A stretch of 64,000 nt of DNA from Symbiodinium natans. Taxonomy: Eukaryota; Sar; Dinophyceae; Suessiales; Symbiodiniaceae. Location: the NCBI GenBank assembly GCA_905221605.1, contig CAJNDS010002388.1:124001-188000 (forward strand). The letters are read 5' to 3'. Made by a program: the position numbers and the translations under genes. This document shows positions 1 to 13,475 of this stretch, piece after piece. The first letter of the stretch is position 1, and each line of letters begins with the position of its first letter. The notes beneath the pieces are model-generated. The model had not been told where the DNA came from. It ran no database searches and saw only the letters and a program-made list of their open reading frames with translations.

Positions 1-981
1 TGCTGTGGCTATCTGATATCGTTGCGAAAGCAAGGTGACAGTGCTGTGTGTGGTTGTGGATGGAGAAATTTGAGTTTTTGGCAAAAAGCATATACGGATC
101 TTTAGACAGATGAGGGTTTAGGCGTTGTTAGGGTTAAGGCTTCTTAGAGTCGACAAAGACAATCTCAGACAGACATGTATGCCCACTGTGCCGGTTGCAG
201 CAGCAGTCGCACAACCACATGCATCTAGGCCCAGGCTCAAGTAACAACATGATGATGCCAACAAGCACGTGCTCTAGCAAACTCGAGCATCCAAAATCCA
301 CTCAGCCTCAGGCTGGAGATGTGCGTGGTCTCGGCTGCCGTTCAGGCGCCTGCAGAGAATGTTTCGAGGTTTAGGGTTGGGGAAGGGATGCGCTTTGGGC
401 CTTAAGGGCTCAGGGCGGACGTCTTCCTTGAAACTTGTTGCTCAGTGAACAAACAGTCATGTAGCGCCGATCTCTCGCCAAGGGGCAGACCGCTTCTTCT
501 TGAACGTGATGCGGCCAGCTCAAAGACTTCGCCTTGCAGGCACGGGGGCTGGGCATCTCTTGCGGGCAAGACCTGAACCCTGAAACTCTATAATCCCTAA
601 GCGGCCCCGAACCCTGGACCCAGACCCTAAACAACCCTTAACCACTAAGACCCTAATCGTAAACTCCAGCACGTGTCTGTTTCTTGCTGCTGCTGCAAGC
701 ATCCCCGCGCAAAGTGAGACGACAATCAGTCTCCTAGCACCCCCCGTTCAAGATGTTCATGAAGTTGATAAAACGACTCTCTGCTCGGGCCACCTTCCCT
801 TTCTCAAGTCTCTTGCTTTGCAAGATATATAAGGATTCGCAGCTTGCTAATAGGTCTGTTGTGGCCTCCTCGTCCCCCGCCGGGCTTGCAGCAGATTCGA
901 CTCCTGCTGTAAGTTCGCTGCCCGCATCGCAAGCATGACCAAGGCATGTCTAGCTTAACCCCTACGGCCCTACGATGGACC
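1..981. other. left-edge sequence, no supported gene
   Basis: I see no credible coding exon. The stretch has scattered single copies of the telomere-like heptamer in both orientations (around 115-140 and 365-380, and reverse copies at 595-660). The short open frames here lack consistent composition. Confidence 0.5.
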
Positions 982-1475
982 TGATTGAATTGTAACTTGA
1001 CCGACGAAGCGTGTTCGCTTGATGTTGGGTATGTGGTTTGCTTGCTTGACTGTTGCAAGCCCCCCCCAAAAAGAAACCCACGTTCCTGGAACCAGAGCAT
1101 GGTTAAGCAAGCAGCTTCAAGCTTTGCAGGCGGTGCGTATCGGGGACGAGGCCTGCCCCGGAAGCCCAGAGTGAGTATAGACACTTGACGACGTTACAAG
1201 GCTAGCTCCTAATTCGTAGGTGGGGCGGAGGAAGTCCTTATTTTGGGGCGGGGAGTTCGCCCTCAGGAGTTCGCCTTGCGGGCTTGGGAGTCCTCTCTCG
1301 GGGCCGGGGAGTCCTTGTTTCATGTGGGGGAGTGCGCCAAACGGCCATTAGGAGAACTTCCTTTACCGGCCATTAGGAGAACTTCCTTTCGGCCATTAGG
1401 AGAACTTCCTTTACTTGGGGTGAGTCCATGCCAAACGCCAGCCATGTGTCCGTAACAGCTTTTGCTCGATCTTCC
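982..1475 (+). repeat. left terminal inverted repeat
   Basis: Reverse complement of 4472-4928 with high identity. It is longer than its partner mainly because a GGCCATTAGGAGAACTTC unit is present several times (1344-1415) where the right copy has one. Confidence 0.85.
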
Positions 1476-1640
1476 GGCCATTAGGAGAACTTCGGCCATT
1501 AGGAGAACTTCGCGGCCATTAGGAGAACTTGCTTTACTTGCGGCCAGTAGGAGAACTTCTTTTACTTGGGGTGAGTCGACGGCCATTAGGAGAACTTCCC
1601 TTTCCCTTCCAGGAGAACTTCCCCTTCCCTTCCTTCAAGG
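1344..1640 (+). repeat. minisatellite of GGCCATTAGGAGAACTTC units
   Basis: About nine copies of an 18-base unit, separated by variable CTTTACTTGGGGTGAGTC-like spacers, run from inside the left inverted repeat to just beyond it. The right repeat has a single unit near 4540-4560, so this is a local expansion on one side. Confidence 0.8.
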
Positions 1641-1855
1641 TTCATCTCCCCTTGCCCTGCATTATTGAGTACTTGAACTGCCCCATCCTGAATTCAAGGC
1701 TGACGGTTTAATTACCTATGACGTGGTTTAATTCAAATAGTCTTTGCCGCGCAAACCTGTATGCCTGTATGCCAAGAGGTGGATGCCTCAGAGTTGAAGA
1801 TAAGCATTTCTTGCCGGCAACTAGTATCTCCGTATGAACCGACTTCACAGAGTCA

Positions 1856-1892
1856 GGTTTAGGGTTTAGGGTTTAGGGTTTAGGGTTTAGAG
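1856..1892 (+). repeat. short TTTAGGG array
   Basis: About five telomere-like heptamers lie inside the mobile element, showing that such arrays also occur within transposon sequence. Confidence 0.85.
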
Positions 1893-2010
1893 AATGAATC
1901 ATTGAAGCCACAGGTCTCCCCGCGGGATTCCAACAGCGCCTGCCAAGTTGAGGTGGGCATCCGTGCCGCGAACTTCCTGCATGCCTGGCGTTCATGAGTG
2001 AAGCCGCGTC

Positions 2011-2769
2011 ATGTATGCAGCTGTGGATCATAACTTTAAAAGGTGTCAGAACCCCAAAATCCTCACAGAGCATTCTTATTCATTCCTCAGTCATGTAAAA
2101 CCAGAAAATGTTCAGACTCCTTCTTCCAAGTATGAAGGCTCTCGTTTCTCTTCTTTGCCCGTACCCGGGTGGCGCAAGCAAGACCACGACATCACACAGG
2201 AACGAGATCATTCTAGCATCAGTACACCCAATGACGCCCAGTTAGCGTACCTTCAGAAGCCGTGCGGATGGCATCTGTTTTGCTGTTATGTCACTGCTTT
2301 CACCAGACGATCGGAAGCAGTATCTTTGGCTTTACATGGCAATGGCAGTATCATGGCTGACACCATGTTCTCTACAATTTCTCGCAGTCAAAGGTACTTC
2401 AGAGAGCTACAAGAGCGTCAAGGGCAACCCAACAATGACAAGAAGAACCTTCGACGGGAATTCTTTGCATCGCTTCGACGCCCCGCCAGCACTGCTAGCA
2501 GCCCCAGCACTGCTTCGATTGGACGCACTAGCAGACGGAGCAATGACTCGAAGATCCATGTTGATTTCTCTTGGGAAGCATTGCTGAAATTTCAGGAAGT
2601 GGCATTTAGGCTGGAAGCGAAAGCTGCACAACCTGCGCCGGGTGGCCCAACCAAAAGACCGAACTATGACAACAGCCGCAGACGGGCTGCGTCCAAGCCG
2701 GCTCTCCCAAAGGATGTGCTGCTTGGGCCGCACAATCTTGGAAGAAAGGAGCTGACAAATTCTTTCTAG
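2011..2769 (+). CDS. unassigned open frame inside the recombinase element
   Basis: A 252-codon open frame, opposite in strand to the recombinase. The predicted protein is rich in Arg, Ser and Ala in its second half, with no motif I recognise. A second frame across 2288-2587 is also open, so coding status is uncertain. It could be an accessory gene of the element, a decayed exon set, or chance. Confidence 0.25.
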   Translation: MYAAVDHNFKRCQNPKILTEHSYSFLSHVKPENVQTPSSKYEGSRFSSLPVPGWRKQDHDITQERDHSSISTPNDAQLAYLQKPCGWHLFCCYVTAFTRRSEAVSLALHGNGSIMADTMFSTISRSQRYFRELQERQGQPNNDKKNLRREFFASLRRPASTASSPSTASIGRTSRRSNDSKIHVDFSWEALLKFQEVAFRLEAKAAQPAPGGPTKRPNYDNSRRRAASKPALPKDVLLGPHNLGRKELTNSF

Positions 2770-3610
2770 CGCATGCCTGCGAATTCTAACTGAGGTACAA
2801 ACAGAATGGGGCTAGTGAGGACCGAATCCAAGCCTTGCTTGGAGATACGTGCGCCTGTTCGAATGGTCGGTGCTACAAGGCATTCCAGTCCAATCCGGGT
2901 GACATTATTCGGTATGTTTGCACGTTCTGGAAATTTGATAAAGCAACGCAAGACTCTTTCGACACTGAACGTGTTCAGAACTATTTCTCGGTTTATGCCC
3001 GTTCTGTTTCTTGCAGTGCTGCTGCGTGTGATGAGTCCTGACAACCCAAGTTGCGGCATGTGGTGAGTCAGCGTGGCGACGACACAAAAATCGAGACATG
3101 GTGTATCTTGGGGGCAGGTCAGCAGCCTGCGCGTCGAAGATAATGAGCTGCTGATGGTCAGGCCTTGGCAGGGCGCTGGACAGTAGGGTCTGGGTTTACC
3201 GTTTTTCCGGCGTGGATACATGCCATACACTTCCACTTTTGATTTAACGCTTCAGGGTTTGAGCTTGAGTAGGGCTTAGGGTTGCTCGGGGCTTGTTTTT
3301 TTTTAAGGTTTAGCCGGACGCAGCAAGGCTGAAAGCAATAGGGTTAATTGCGGCCTAAACGCTGCGGACACCGCGACCGTGTTTATTTTTCCGTTTCGAA
3401 ACTCTGGGGATGTCATGCCATCGTGGTCATGACGTGTGATTAAAAACTGCACTGCTGCTGCAGGCATTGTCTGAACGCGAGCAACTCATCATCTTCGTCG
3501 TGCAGGCTGCTGACCTCTGCTCTCGCAGGTCTCTCTGATTCAAAATAATGAGTGTTCGTATCTTCTTCGTGCAGGCTGCTTCTTTCGTGACCCCGATGCA
3601 TGCTGGGGAG

Positions 3611-4459
3611 TCACGGGGCTTGGTCAGGGTCATAGATGTCTGACCACAGCTTCTGAACGTCATGCTGGCGAGCCATTCCTTCTGCCATCTGTTGGTCTGT
3701 GAGTTTCCCATATCCCGCCCAGACTTTGTCGGACTTGATTCTGGCGAACTTCTTCGCGATCTCCGAAGGCACCGACGAGGACTTGAGATCGTTGCAGCAC
3801 CGATGCCGGGCCGAATGGCTCCGGATAGAGCCTATTTTGACATCTGTGTTGGGCGGAGGCACAAATGTTTCTCGTGCTGAGCGGATCGCCTTTGCGACGG
3901 CGTCCTTCAGGCACACGTCATGTAGCACGAGTTAGCTTGATAATAACATTACAACAGCACATGCTTTTGGAAATACTCCAGCCTTGTTCCGATGAGCCTG
4001 CGCTGCATCTTTCCTATTGCTTGGGAAGAGCCAAGCCTCGTCCTGGGTTGGAAAGACCCACTCATCCTTGTAGGTGATGGCCCCGCGGTTACCCCATCGA
4101 CGCGTGCGCTGGACTGAGACACCTCCAGCTTCTTGCCACTCTGTGAGAAGCCTTTTGGCTGCTATCGACAGCGGTTTGTTGAGGGCAGCCCCTTTCTTCA
4201 TTGCCCCAATGTGCACTGTCGCACCTGCGAGGTTCACATCCGAGCGACGCAGTGTGCATGCTTCTGTAACCCGAACACATAGGAGATGCGAAAGGCTAGC
4301 AAGGGCATAGAGCCATGTTGGCCCAACGCTTTTCAAGTGGCTGATCCATGCCTTCCAACCTGCCCCTGCCAAGGTATCGGCAGGCCCGCGCCCGGTCTTT
4401 CGGCGAGCTGCAGGCTTCTTGTGAACTTGCTGGCATTTAGCCATGGTAAAGATTACCAA
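3611..4459 (-). CDS. tyrosine recombinase/integrase, two exons
   Basis: Exon 1 runs from an ATG at 4459 down to about 3965 and exon 2 from about 3930 to 3611, with a very short intron around 3932-3965 whose exact ends I cannot fix. Exon 1 carries catalytic box I: Arg63 in the context CVRVTEACTL, followed by the beta-hairpin lysine pair KK (residues 88-89). Exon 2 carries the box II motif HSAR followed by H (His38 and Arg41 of that exon frame) and a tyrosine in GYGKLT (residue 73 of that frame) as candidate nucleophile. These are the signature residues of the phage-integrase/tyrosine-recombinase superfamily, which cuts and rejoins DNA through a phosphotyrosine intermediate. The core-binding domain in front of box I is only about 60 residues, so further 5' exons may be missing. 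Its position between long inverted repeats says it is the mobilising enzyme of this element. Confidence 0.75.
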
Positions 4460-4471
4460 GCACAGCCAACA

Positions 4472-4928
4472 GAAGATCGAGCAAAAGCTGTTACGGACAC
4501 ATGGCTGGCGTTTGGCATCGACTCACCCCAAGTAAAGGAAGTTCTCCTAATGGCCGTTTGGCGCACTCCCCCACATGAAACAAGGACTCCCCGGCCCCGA
4601 GAGAGGACTCCCAAGCCCGGAAGGCGAACTCCCCAAGCCTGAGGGCGAACTCCCCGCCCCAAAATAAGGACTTCCTCCGCCCCACCTACGAATTAGGAGC
4701 TAGCCTTGTAACGTCGTCAAGTGTCTATACTCACTCTGGGCTTCCGGGGTAGGCCTCGTCCCCGATACGCACCGCCTGCAAAGCTTGAAGCTGCTTGCTT
4801 AACCATGCTCTGGTTCCAGGAACGTGGGTTTCTTTTTTGGGGGGGCTTGCAACAGTCAGGCAAGCAAACCACATACCCAGCATCAAGCGAACACGCTTCG
4901 TCGGTCAAGTTACATGACAATTCAATCA
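4472..4928 (-). repeat. right terminal inverted repeat
   Basis: Reverse complement of 982-1475. Both copies share a blunt inner edge at GAAGATCGAGC (4472 on the right, ending 1475 on the left). Confidence 0.85.
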
Positions 4929-5340
4929 TGCTAAGGGTTTGTGTCACAGTGATTTCGGTTCAGGGCTGTTTCTTTTTAGCGCCCGCATAGCTGGACGAAC
5001 CACTCGGCAGGGATTCTTGGGACTGTTCAGGGTCCAGGGTTCGGGGAAGCCGTTTAGAGACCCTAGAGTTTATCTCAGAGTTTAGGGTTTAGGAATTAGA
5101 CGCAAGACATAGCCTCCCCCGAGCCGCAAGGCAAAGTCTTTCAGCTGGCCTCATCACGTTGAAGAAGAAGCGGTCTGCCTCTTGCCGAGAGTTCGGAAGT
5201 ACATGACATATGCGCAAGCTTCAAGCTCTGGATCAAGTGTTCCTAAGGTGTGCAGCGTGAGCCCCGTTGTGGGGAGTTCGGGCTTTGGGACGGGGCAGAA
5301 CGGTTTCATGACCGCGGGGGTTGGGCCACGGTTGTCAATT
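4929..5340. other. spacer between element and tandem repeat
   Basis: No supported gene. It holds a few degenerate telomere-like heptamers near 5040-5090. Confidence 0.45.
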
Positions 5341-5880
5341 TCCACAGGCGGCGCTTCTAATGACAACATGGTTTTTCCTTGGAAAGCCTCACATCGCTTG
5401 CGTTTCGCAGCTTTTGTGGAAAACAAGCAGCATGCCTTAGCGCCTTCGCGTGACCAAGCCCAAGCTCATGTTGAAACTAGCTTTTGCAAGACATGCGAAG
5501 GCTCTGCTTCTCTCATGTTTTTCTTAGGACATCAAGTCGTAACCGGTTGCGTTTTGCAACGTGTGTGTCGAAGACATGAGTTCTGTAGGGCTTTCCCCCA
5601 AGCTCATGCCGAAAGTTGTTTTGCCAGGCCATAGGATTGCAGTGCTTCTGACGAACACATGGTTTTTCCTTGGAAAGCCTGAAATCGCAACTGGTTGCGT
5701 TACGCAGCTTTTGTGGAAAACAGCAGCATGCCCTAGAGTCTGCGCGCGAGCACCCCAAGCTGATGTTGAAACTTGCTTTTTCCAAGGCGTGCAAAGGCTG
5801 TGCTTTTCTTAGGAAAGCATGAAGTCGCAACTGGTTGCGTTTTGCAGCGTGCGTGGAAAAACATGGATGCCCCAGAGCTT
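5340..5880 (+). repeat. ~146-bp tandem repeat, four copies
   Basis: A landmark TTGCGTTNNGCA followed by GTGGAAAA recurs at about 5398, 5547, 5694 and 5837, a spacing of 143-149 bases. Copies 1 and 3 resemble each other more than copies 2 and 4, so the real unit may be a ~290-bp dimer. Frames open on either strand here reflect the repeat. Confidence 0.7.
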
Positions 5881-6099
5881 TCCTATTAACACAGAACAAT
5901 TCAATGTGACACCAAAGCCACATTCCTTTTTTTGCATCTTGCCTGTGAGGGCTGACAGGGCCTTGAAGGCTCGTCAAAGACTCCACAAGGTTCAAGGGTT
6001 CGGGGCTGCCCTCAAGGCTTGTGTCCAGAACTCCGAGAATCGGCCAGGCTGGGCTCCTACGATTGGGTAGTCAGTTCTGCATGTTTCGGGGTAATTCGC

Positions 6100-6594
6100 C
6101 AGGAATAACGCTGCGCCGGGGTCCGACGCCGTGCCGGGGCCCGGCGCCGCGCCGGGGCCCGACGCGGCGGAGCAGGTGAACAGAGCATGTACAAGCACAA
6201 AAGGAACGATTGCTCACGATCAGTCGGTAAAACGCGGCTGACAGCTATATAACCCACTTGCCACTCAGTTCACTTGCTTCTGACAGCGCTGGGGCCCGGC
6301 GCGGCGCCGGGCCCCGGCGCGGCGCCGGGGCCCCGACGGGCGCCTGCCCCGGGACGCGGCTGCCGGGCCCCGACGCGGCGCCGGGGCCCCAAACGCGGCG
6401 AGTAGTATAATTGCTTACATCCCAGCTAAAGGTAGTAAGTAGTTAGTAGAGTTAGTAGAGTAGTAGTAGTTAGTAGTAGTAGTAGTAGTAGCGGAGTATC
6501 AGAGCCCGGCGCGGCGCCGGACCCGACGCGCCCGGGGCCCAACGCGGCGTAGATAATTGTAGCACTAAGTAGTAAGTAAGTAGCCGCTAGCAGT

Positions 6595-6634
<40 letters not shown>

Positions 6635-6870
6635 TAGTAGTAGTATGTAGTTAGTAGTAAGTAGTAGTAGTAGTAGTAGAGTAGTAGTAGTAGTAGTAGT
6701 AGTAGTATAGTAGTAGCAGTAGTAGCAGTAGTAGAAGTAGTAGTAGCAGTAGTGGTCCCGGCGCGGCGCCGGGCCCGGTGGCGCGGGCCCGGCGCGGCGC
6801 GGGGCCCGACGCGCCGGGGCCCAACGCGGCGCCGGGGCCCAACGCGGCGCGTAGTATAATTGCTTCCATC
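6100..6870. repeat. GC-rich GGCGCCGGGGCCC blocks mixed with TAG microsatellite
   Basis: Blocks of GC palindromes (GGCGCGGCGCCGGGCCC-like) at about 6110-6170, 6290-6400, 6505-6550 and 6755-6850 alternate with TAG repeats. The block edges are followed by related TAGTATAATTGCTTNCATC sequences at about 6403 and 6851, so the composite has itself been duplicated. Confidence 0.7.
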
Positions 6871-6889
6871 TAGCAGTTAGTAACAGTAA

Positions 6890-6975
<86 letters not shown>

Positions 6976-6984
6976 TATTATAGC

Positions 6985-7057
<73 letters not shown>

Positions 7058-7062
7058 TATTA

Positions 7063-7120
<58 letters not shown>

Positions 7121-7127
7121 CGTAGTG

Positions 7128-7196
<69 letters not shown>

Positions 7197-7200
7197 CTAG
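6595..7200 (+). repeat. long (TAG)n microsatellite
   Basis: Nearly uninterrupted TAG/AGT trinucleotides, with a few TATATTATAG interruptions (about 6975 and 7057). The open frames here are simple-sequence artefacts. Confidence 0.95.
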
Positions 7201-7599
7201 CAAAGCGCGCCCTCAGGCGCCTGGTAGTTGGGTGCGTTTTTTGCTCTTCTGGGCTGGGGGGGGGGGGGATGATAACGTCCATGCCATGTCGCACATGCCG
7301 AATACATCGTGTTTTACAGTGTTTTGGCCTCCGGGGGAGACACGCGGCCACGCCTGGCTAGTAGGTCGATCGCTGAGATGCCACCATGCTTTTTCCGAAC
7401 CTGCCTAGGGCGGAAGGAATTTTAGTCGTTTTCGGTGCAAAAAAACGTCTGGCTCGCGGCAGCGTTTGTGTTCATGATGCTCGCTTTTGTTTTGCCACGG
7501 CGACATCTCTGACGCCCTGCTCGCTGCGGCGGTGTGTTCTAGCGTGGAGGGCTTCGGTTTTCTTCTCAACGTTGAACCCGAAAGTTATGCCCAAAGCCT

Positions 7600-7795
7600 G
7601 TTAGTAGTTAATAGTTAGTAGCTAGTAGTTAGTACATAGTAGTTAGTAGCTAGTAGTTAGTAGTTAGTAGTAAGTACTGAGTACTTAGTACTTAGTACGG
7701 AGTAGTAGTAGTAGTACTACTACTACTACTACTAGTAGTACTAGTAGTACTAGTAGTACTAGTAGTACTAGTAGTACTAGTAGTACTAGTAGTAC

Positions 7796-7869
<74 letters not shown>

Positions 7870-7879
7870 CTAGTAGTAC

Positions 7880-7941
<62 letters not shown>

Positions 7942-7945
7942 CTAG
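7600..7945 (+). repeat. (AGT)n microsatellite with palindromic TAGTACTAG stretch
   Basis: Starts as TTAGTAG-type repeats, passes through an ACTAGT palindromic stretch (7716-7800), then pure AGT to 7943. Self-complementary, so it can fold back. Confidence 0.9.
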
Positions 7946-8396
7946 GGACGATGTTACCTTGTCTGGGTGCTGCGAAAGGTTTGGGGACTTCTGGTCCTGG
8001 CCTTCATGGTTTAGGCTTTGGTTTACAGTCTCGGTCTGTTTCGGTCTTGGACGTGAAATGCAAGCTCCAAGGCCTATGCTCCGAATCACACCGCCCTCAC
8101 AAGGAAATTCCGCACGGCTTCCAATCTATCCGACAGGCATCCAGAAACGAAAGCGCCAGCATGCTTTCATGCTCCGAAGAGAATCTTGTCAGAATCGAAG
8201 CCAGAAACATGTGGGTGCACACTACTTTGTATAGTGCGCCCATAGGAAGCCATGCGAGAAGTAGTCTGCAACCATGGCATTTTTTCCTGTCATACATTTA
8301 CGTCTACTTCTCGGTAGCAGACACACCACCACGGCTGTGGCCCAGTTATGAGACGGGCATGATGCCTGGAGAAGACTACTAGAAGCCCTACACTAG
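7946..8396. other. spacer, no supported gene
   Basis: The open frames here overlap each other on both strands and show no recognisable motif. Confidence 0.4.
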
Positions 8397-8855
8397 CTAC
8401 AGAAGGTTTCCATGCTTGTCGAAATGTTCAGCCACGACTTCTCCACGTAGCTTTTTCAAAATGTGATACACTTGCTTCCGCTGATCCTCGTGACGACTCA
8501 CCCTTGCTCTGAGGTCTTCGACTTCTTGTTCCAGGCGCTGCTTGCTGACCAAGAGGTTCTCATACTTCTCCTTCAACTCGTGTAGTTGCTGTTCCCGAAA
8601 CTCTTTCTCGCCAAGAACACACTGGTAATTGTCTATGGCTTCCATCTCCACCTGGGACAGTCGGACTCGAACAGTTTTTCTGTTCTTCTCGTACTGTTGC
8701 ATGGTCTCTTGACTTCGGCAAGGCAAATCTTTGGAAGGCTTCTTCTTCTTCGTCTGCTCGCGTTTCTCTTTCTTCACCAGTGCACCAGCATCGGCTATGT
8801 TCTTCTGCTTGCATTTCTCGCTCTTCACCAGGACCAGTGCACCAGCGTCGGCCAT
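8397..8855 (-). CDS. small coiled-coil protein, single exon
   Basis: 152 codons, starting at the ATG at 8855. The first ~35 residues contain a duplicated ADAGALV motif and are rich in lysine. From about residue 55 to 140 the protein is a highly charged heptad-type helix rich in Glu, Lys, Arg and Leu, consistent with a coiled coil. It ends in HFDKHGNLL. No catalytic domain is visible. It points away from the coiled-coil/RS gene at 9579 and has no visible intron, so it could be a retrocopy. I do not recognise the family. Confidence 0.55.
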   Translation of the reverse strand: MADAGALVLVKSEKCKQKNIADAGALVKKEKREQTKKKKPSKDLPCRSQETMQQYEKNRKTVRVRLSQVEMEAIDNYQCVLGEKEFREQQLHELKEKYENLLVSKQRLEQEVEDLRARVSRHEDQRKQVYHILKKLRGEVVAEHFDKHGNLL

Positions 8856-9578
8856 AGCTGCAAAGCGGACAGATTCGGCGGCAAGACTTCTCTGTCCGAA
8901 AAAGTATTTGCCTGAAGACCTCTATCTGATGAATTTTCTAGAAACAGTACATCATAGACAAACGATCCTGGAAAGTCGTATCGCCAGGCACTGCGCTAGT
9001 CTTGAAACACGAATGAGTGAATCGTGCACTTCTCCCTGAACCCAAAACACATCCTGATGAGAGCTCAGGATCCAATCACTCTGAGTCAGGTGGAATGCTC
9101 CAGCCTAAGACCCAAACCCGAAACCCAATCCTGAACCCTTTCGCCCAGGACAGGAAGTCCCAAAAACCTTTCGTAGCACCCGTGCAACCGACAGCTGAAA
9201 TTGCCCGTCGCTCCCCAACCCTAAACCCGAGACGGAAAACATTGCTTGCAGGCGGGCGCCTGGACAGCAGCTGAAGCACGCAGCTGTCCGGCCTGATTCT
9301 CAATCAACTCTGCTGGATCTGGCAGCATGATATTCCCCGTTTAGGCAGGTTTCACGTGCTTGCGCGAGTGCTGAGGCAGGTTTCACGTGCTTGTGCGAGT
9401 GCTGCAGCAACCGGCATAGTGGGCAGACATGTTTCTGAGCTTCAACCCCAAACCCGGAACCCTAAACGTTTAACCCCGTTTAACCCTGAAGTCTTGTTAC
9501 TGTTAATTCCGGAATGCATATTACCGCAGCAAAGCCCCGCAAGGTCCATCACTGGAAGCGCAGTAGCCACACGCAGTC

Positions 9579-11955
<2,377 letters not shown>

Positions 11956-12700
11956 ACAGTGACAGGTGATGTCCTGAGCACAAAACCACACGTAATCAAG
12001 CAAATACACCAATTCCCGTTACCTCACACGTACACTACCACACTCACACCCCTCACACACCAACCATACTTGCCTAAATCTTAGGACCCCATGTTCGGCG
12101 CCACCGGGGGCAGAGCTACAAAGTCTTTGTGCCCTGCGAGGCCCCGACATTGGTCCCGACAGAGATCGCGACGCCGACGAAGACACCGGCGGAGCACTCA
12201 CCTCAGAGCGACAGCCTAAAGCTTACTTTTGGCTTCGACCTCCTGGCCACACTTACTGCCTTGCTCTGCGGAGGTGATCGACAGCATGACAAACGACGGC
12301 TGCACTGAAGGAAAAGAGACGAGCGAGAGTTAGCAACTGTTGACAGCTAGGACTGCGCGCGCAGCACGATATTGCACGACATGCTTCTGGAACATCTGCC
12401 GACCCAGGCCTGGACCAGATGGAGAGTGCCAAGCACGGATCCCAGAAGTGTACGTGGACATCTTGCCTCGGAAATGATGGTATTGTGCAGGGTTTTTGTT
12501 TAGGGTTAGGACTTAGGATGTGTTAAGGCTTGAGAGTTTACTGTTACAGTATTTAACGGTGGCTTTTGAACGATAGTGTTCGGAAGGTTTTGTTTATTCT
12601 GCTACAAGCCAAATGCGCTACGCCAATGCCAAGCCCGGAACCCAAAAACCCTAAACCCACTTTGCTAGACTTAGACCTTTAAGCCCAGTGCACGGTGAAG
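11956..12700. other. downstream of the RS gene, no confirmed gene
   Basis: About 12088-12330 is open in more than one frame and one frame reads reasonably well, but I cannot tie it to a splice pattern or family. From 12490 on there are degenerate telomere-like heptamers. Confidence 0.35.
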
Positions 12701-12727
12701 GTGCCACATTCGGAAACCCGAAGCCCG

Positions 12728-13475
12728 AAACCCTTTTTTGCTTTCTGCTTGTTTTTGTGTAGGTTTTGCCTGTATTTTGAAGGTGTTTTCGTTTTGTGGG
12801 GTCAGGGCAACTATCCTAAACCCTAAAAGTCACTACACCCGACATGTCAAACTTGATTTTGGTGTTTTTTTTTGCTCTCTGCTTGTTTTTGTTTGGGTTT
12901 TGCTTATATTTTGAAGGTGTTTTCCTTTTTGGGGTCCGGGCAACCATCCTAAACCCTAAAAGTCACTACACCCGACATGTCAAACTTGATTTTGGTGTTT
13001 TTTGCTCTCTGCTTGTTTTTGTTTGGGTTTTGCCTATATTTTTGAAGGTGTTTTCCTTTTTGGGGTCCGGGCAACCATCCTAAATCCTAAAAGTCACTAC
13101 ACCCGACATGTCAAACTTGATTTTGGTGTTTTTTTTGCTCTCTGCTTGTTTTTGTTTGGGTTTTGCCTATATTTTGAAGGTGTTTCCTTTTTGGGGTCCG
13201 GGCAACCATCCTAAACCCTAAAAGTCACTACATCCGACATGTCAAACTTGATTTTGGTGTTTTTGTTGCTCTCTGCTTGTTTTTGTTTGGGTGTTGCCTA
13301 TATTTTTGAAGGTGTTTTCCTTTTTGGGGTCCGGGCAACCATTCTAAACCCTAAAAGTCACTACACCCGACATGTCAAACTTGATTTTGGTGTTTTTTTG
13401 CTCTCTGCTTGTTTTTGTTTGGGTTTTGCTTATATTTTTGAGGGTGTTTTCGTTTTTTGTTCAGAACCGTGCTAA
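12728..13475 (+). repeat. ~132-bp tandem repeat, about six copies
   Basis: The landmark GACATGTCAAACTTG recurs at 12841, 12974, 13104, 13236 and 13369 (spacing 130-133). Each unit has a T-rich half, GGGGTCCGGGCAACCAT and one CCCTAAA heptamer. The open frames here are repeat-driven. Confidence 0.9.

Larger units (their letters stand above)
982..4928. mobile_element. tyrosine-recombinase element with long terminal inverted repeats
   Basis: The two ends are near-identical inverted copies: 982-1475 on the left and 4472-4928 on the right. Inside is a tyrosine recombinase on the minus strand, an unassigned plus-strand frame and a short telomere-like array. The outermost match is an 11-base block (982-992 against 4918-4928), followed by a 5-base insertion on the right and then continuous homology. 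Known eukaryotic tyrosine-recombinase elements include Cryptons (no long repeats) and DIRS-type retrotransposons (inverted repeats plus a reverse transcriptase). This 3.9-kb element has long inverted repeats and a recombinase but no visible reverse transcriptase, so it fits neither class cleanly. It could be a deleted DIRS-like copy or a separate class. Confidence 0.75.

Noticed and set aside
6587-7351. A 254-codon frame with Thr, Tyr and Leu runs
   Set aside because: It is a translation of the TAG microsatellite and GC blocks.
12088-12330. Further RS-gene exon
   Set aside because: One frame is Arg-rich, but the RS gene already ends at a stop at 11955 in phase and no acceptor is clear.
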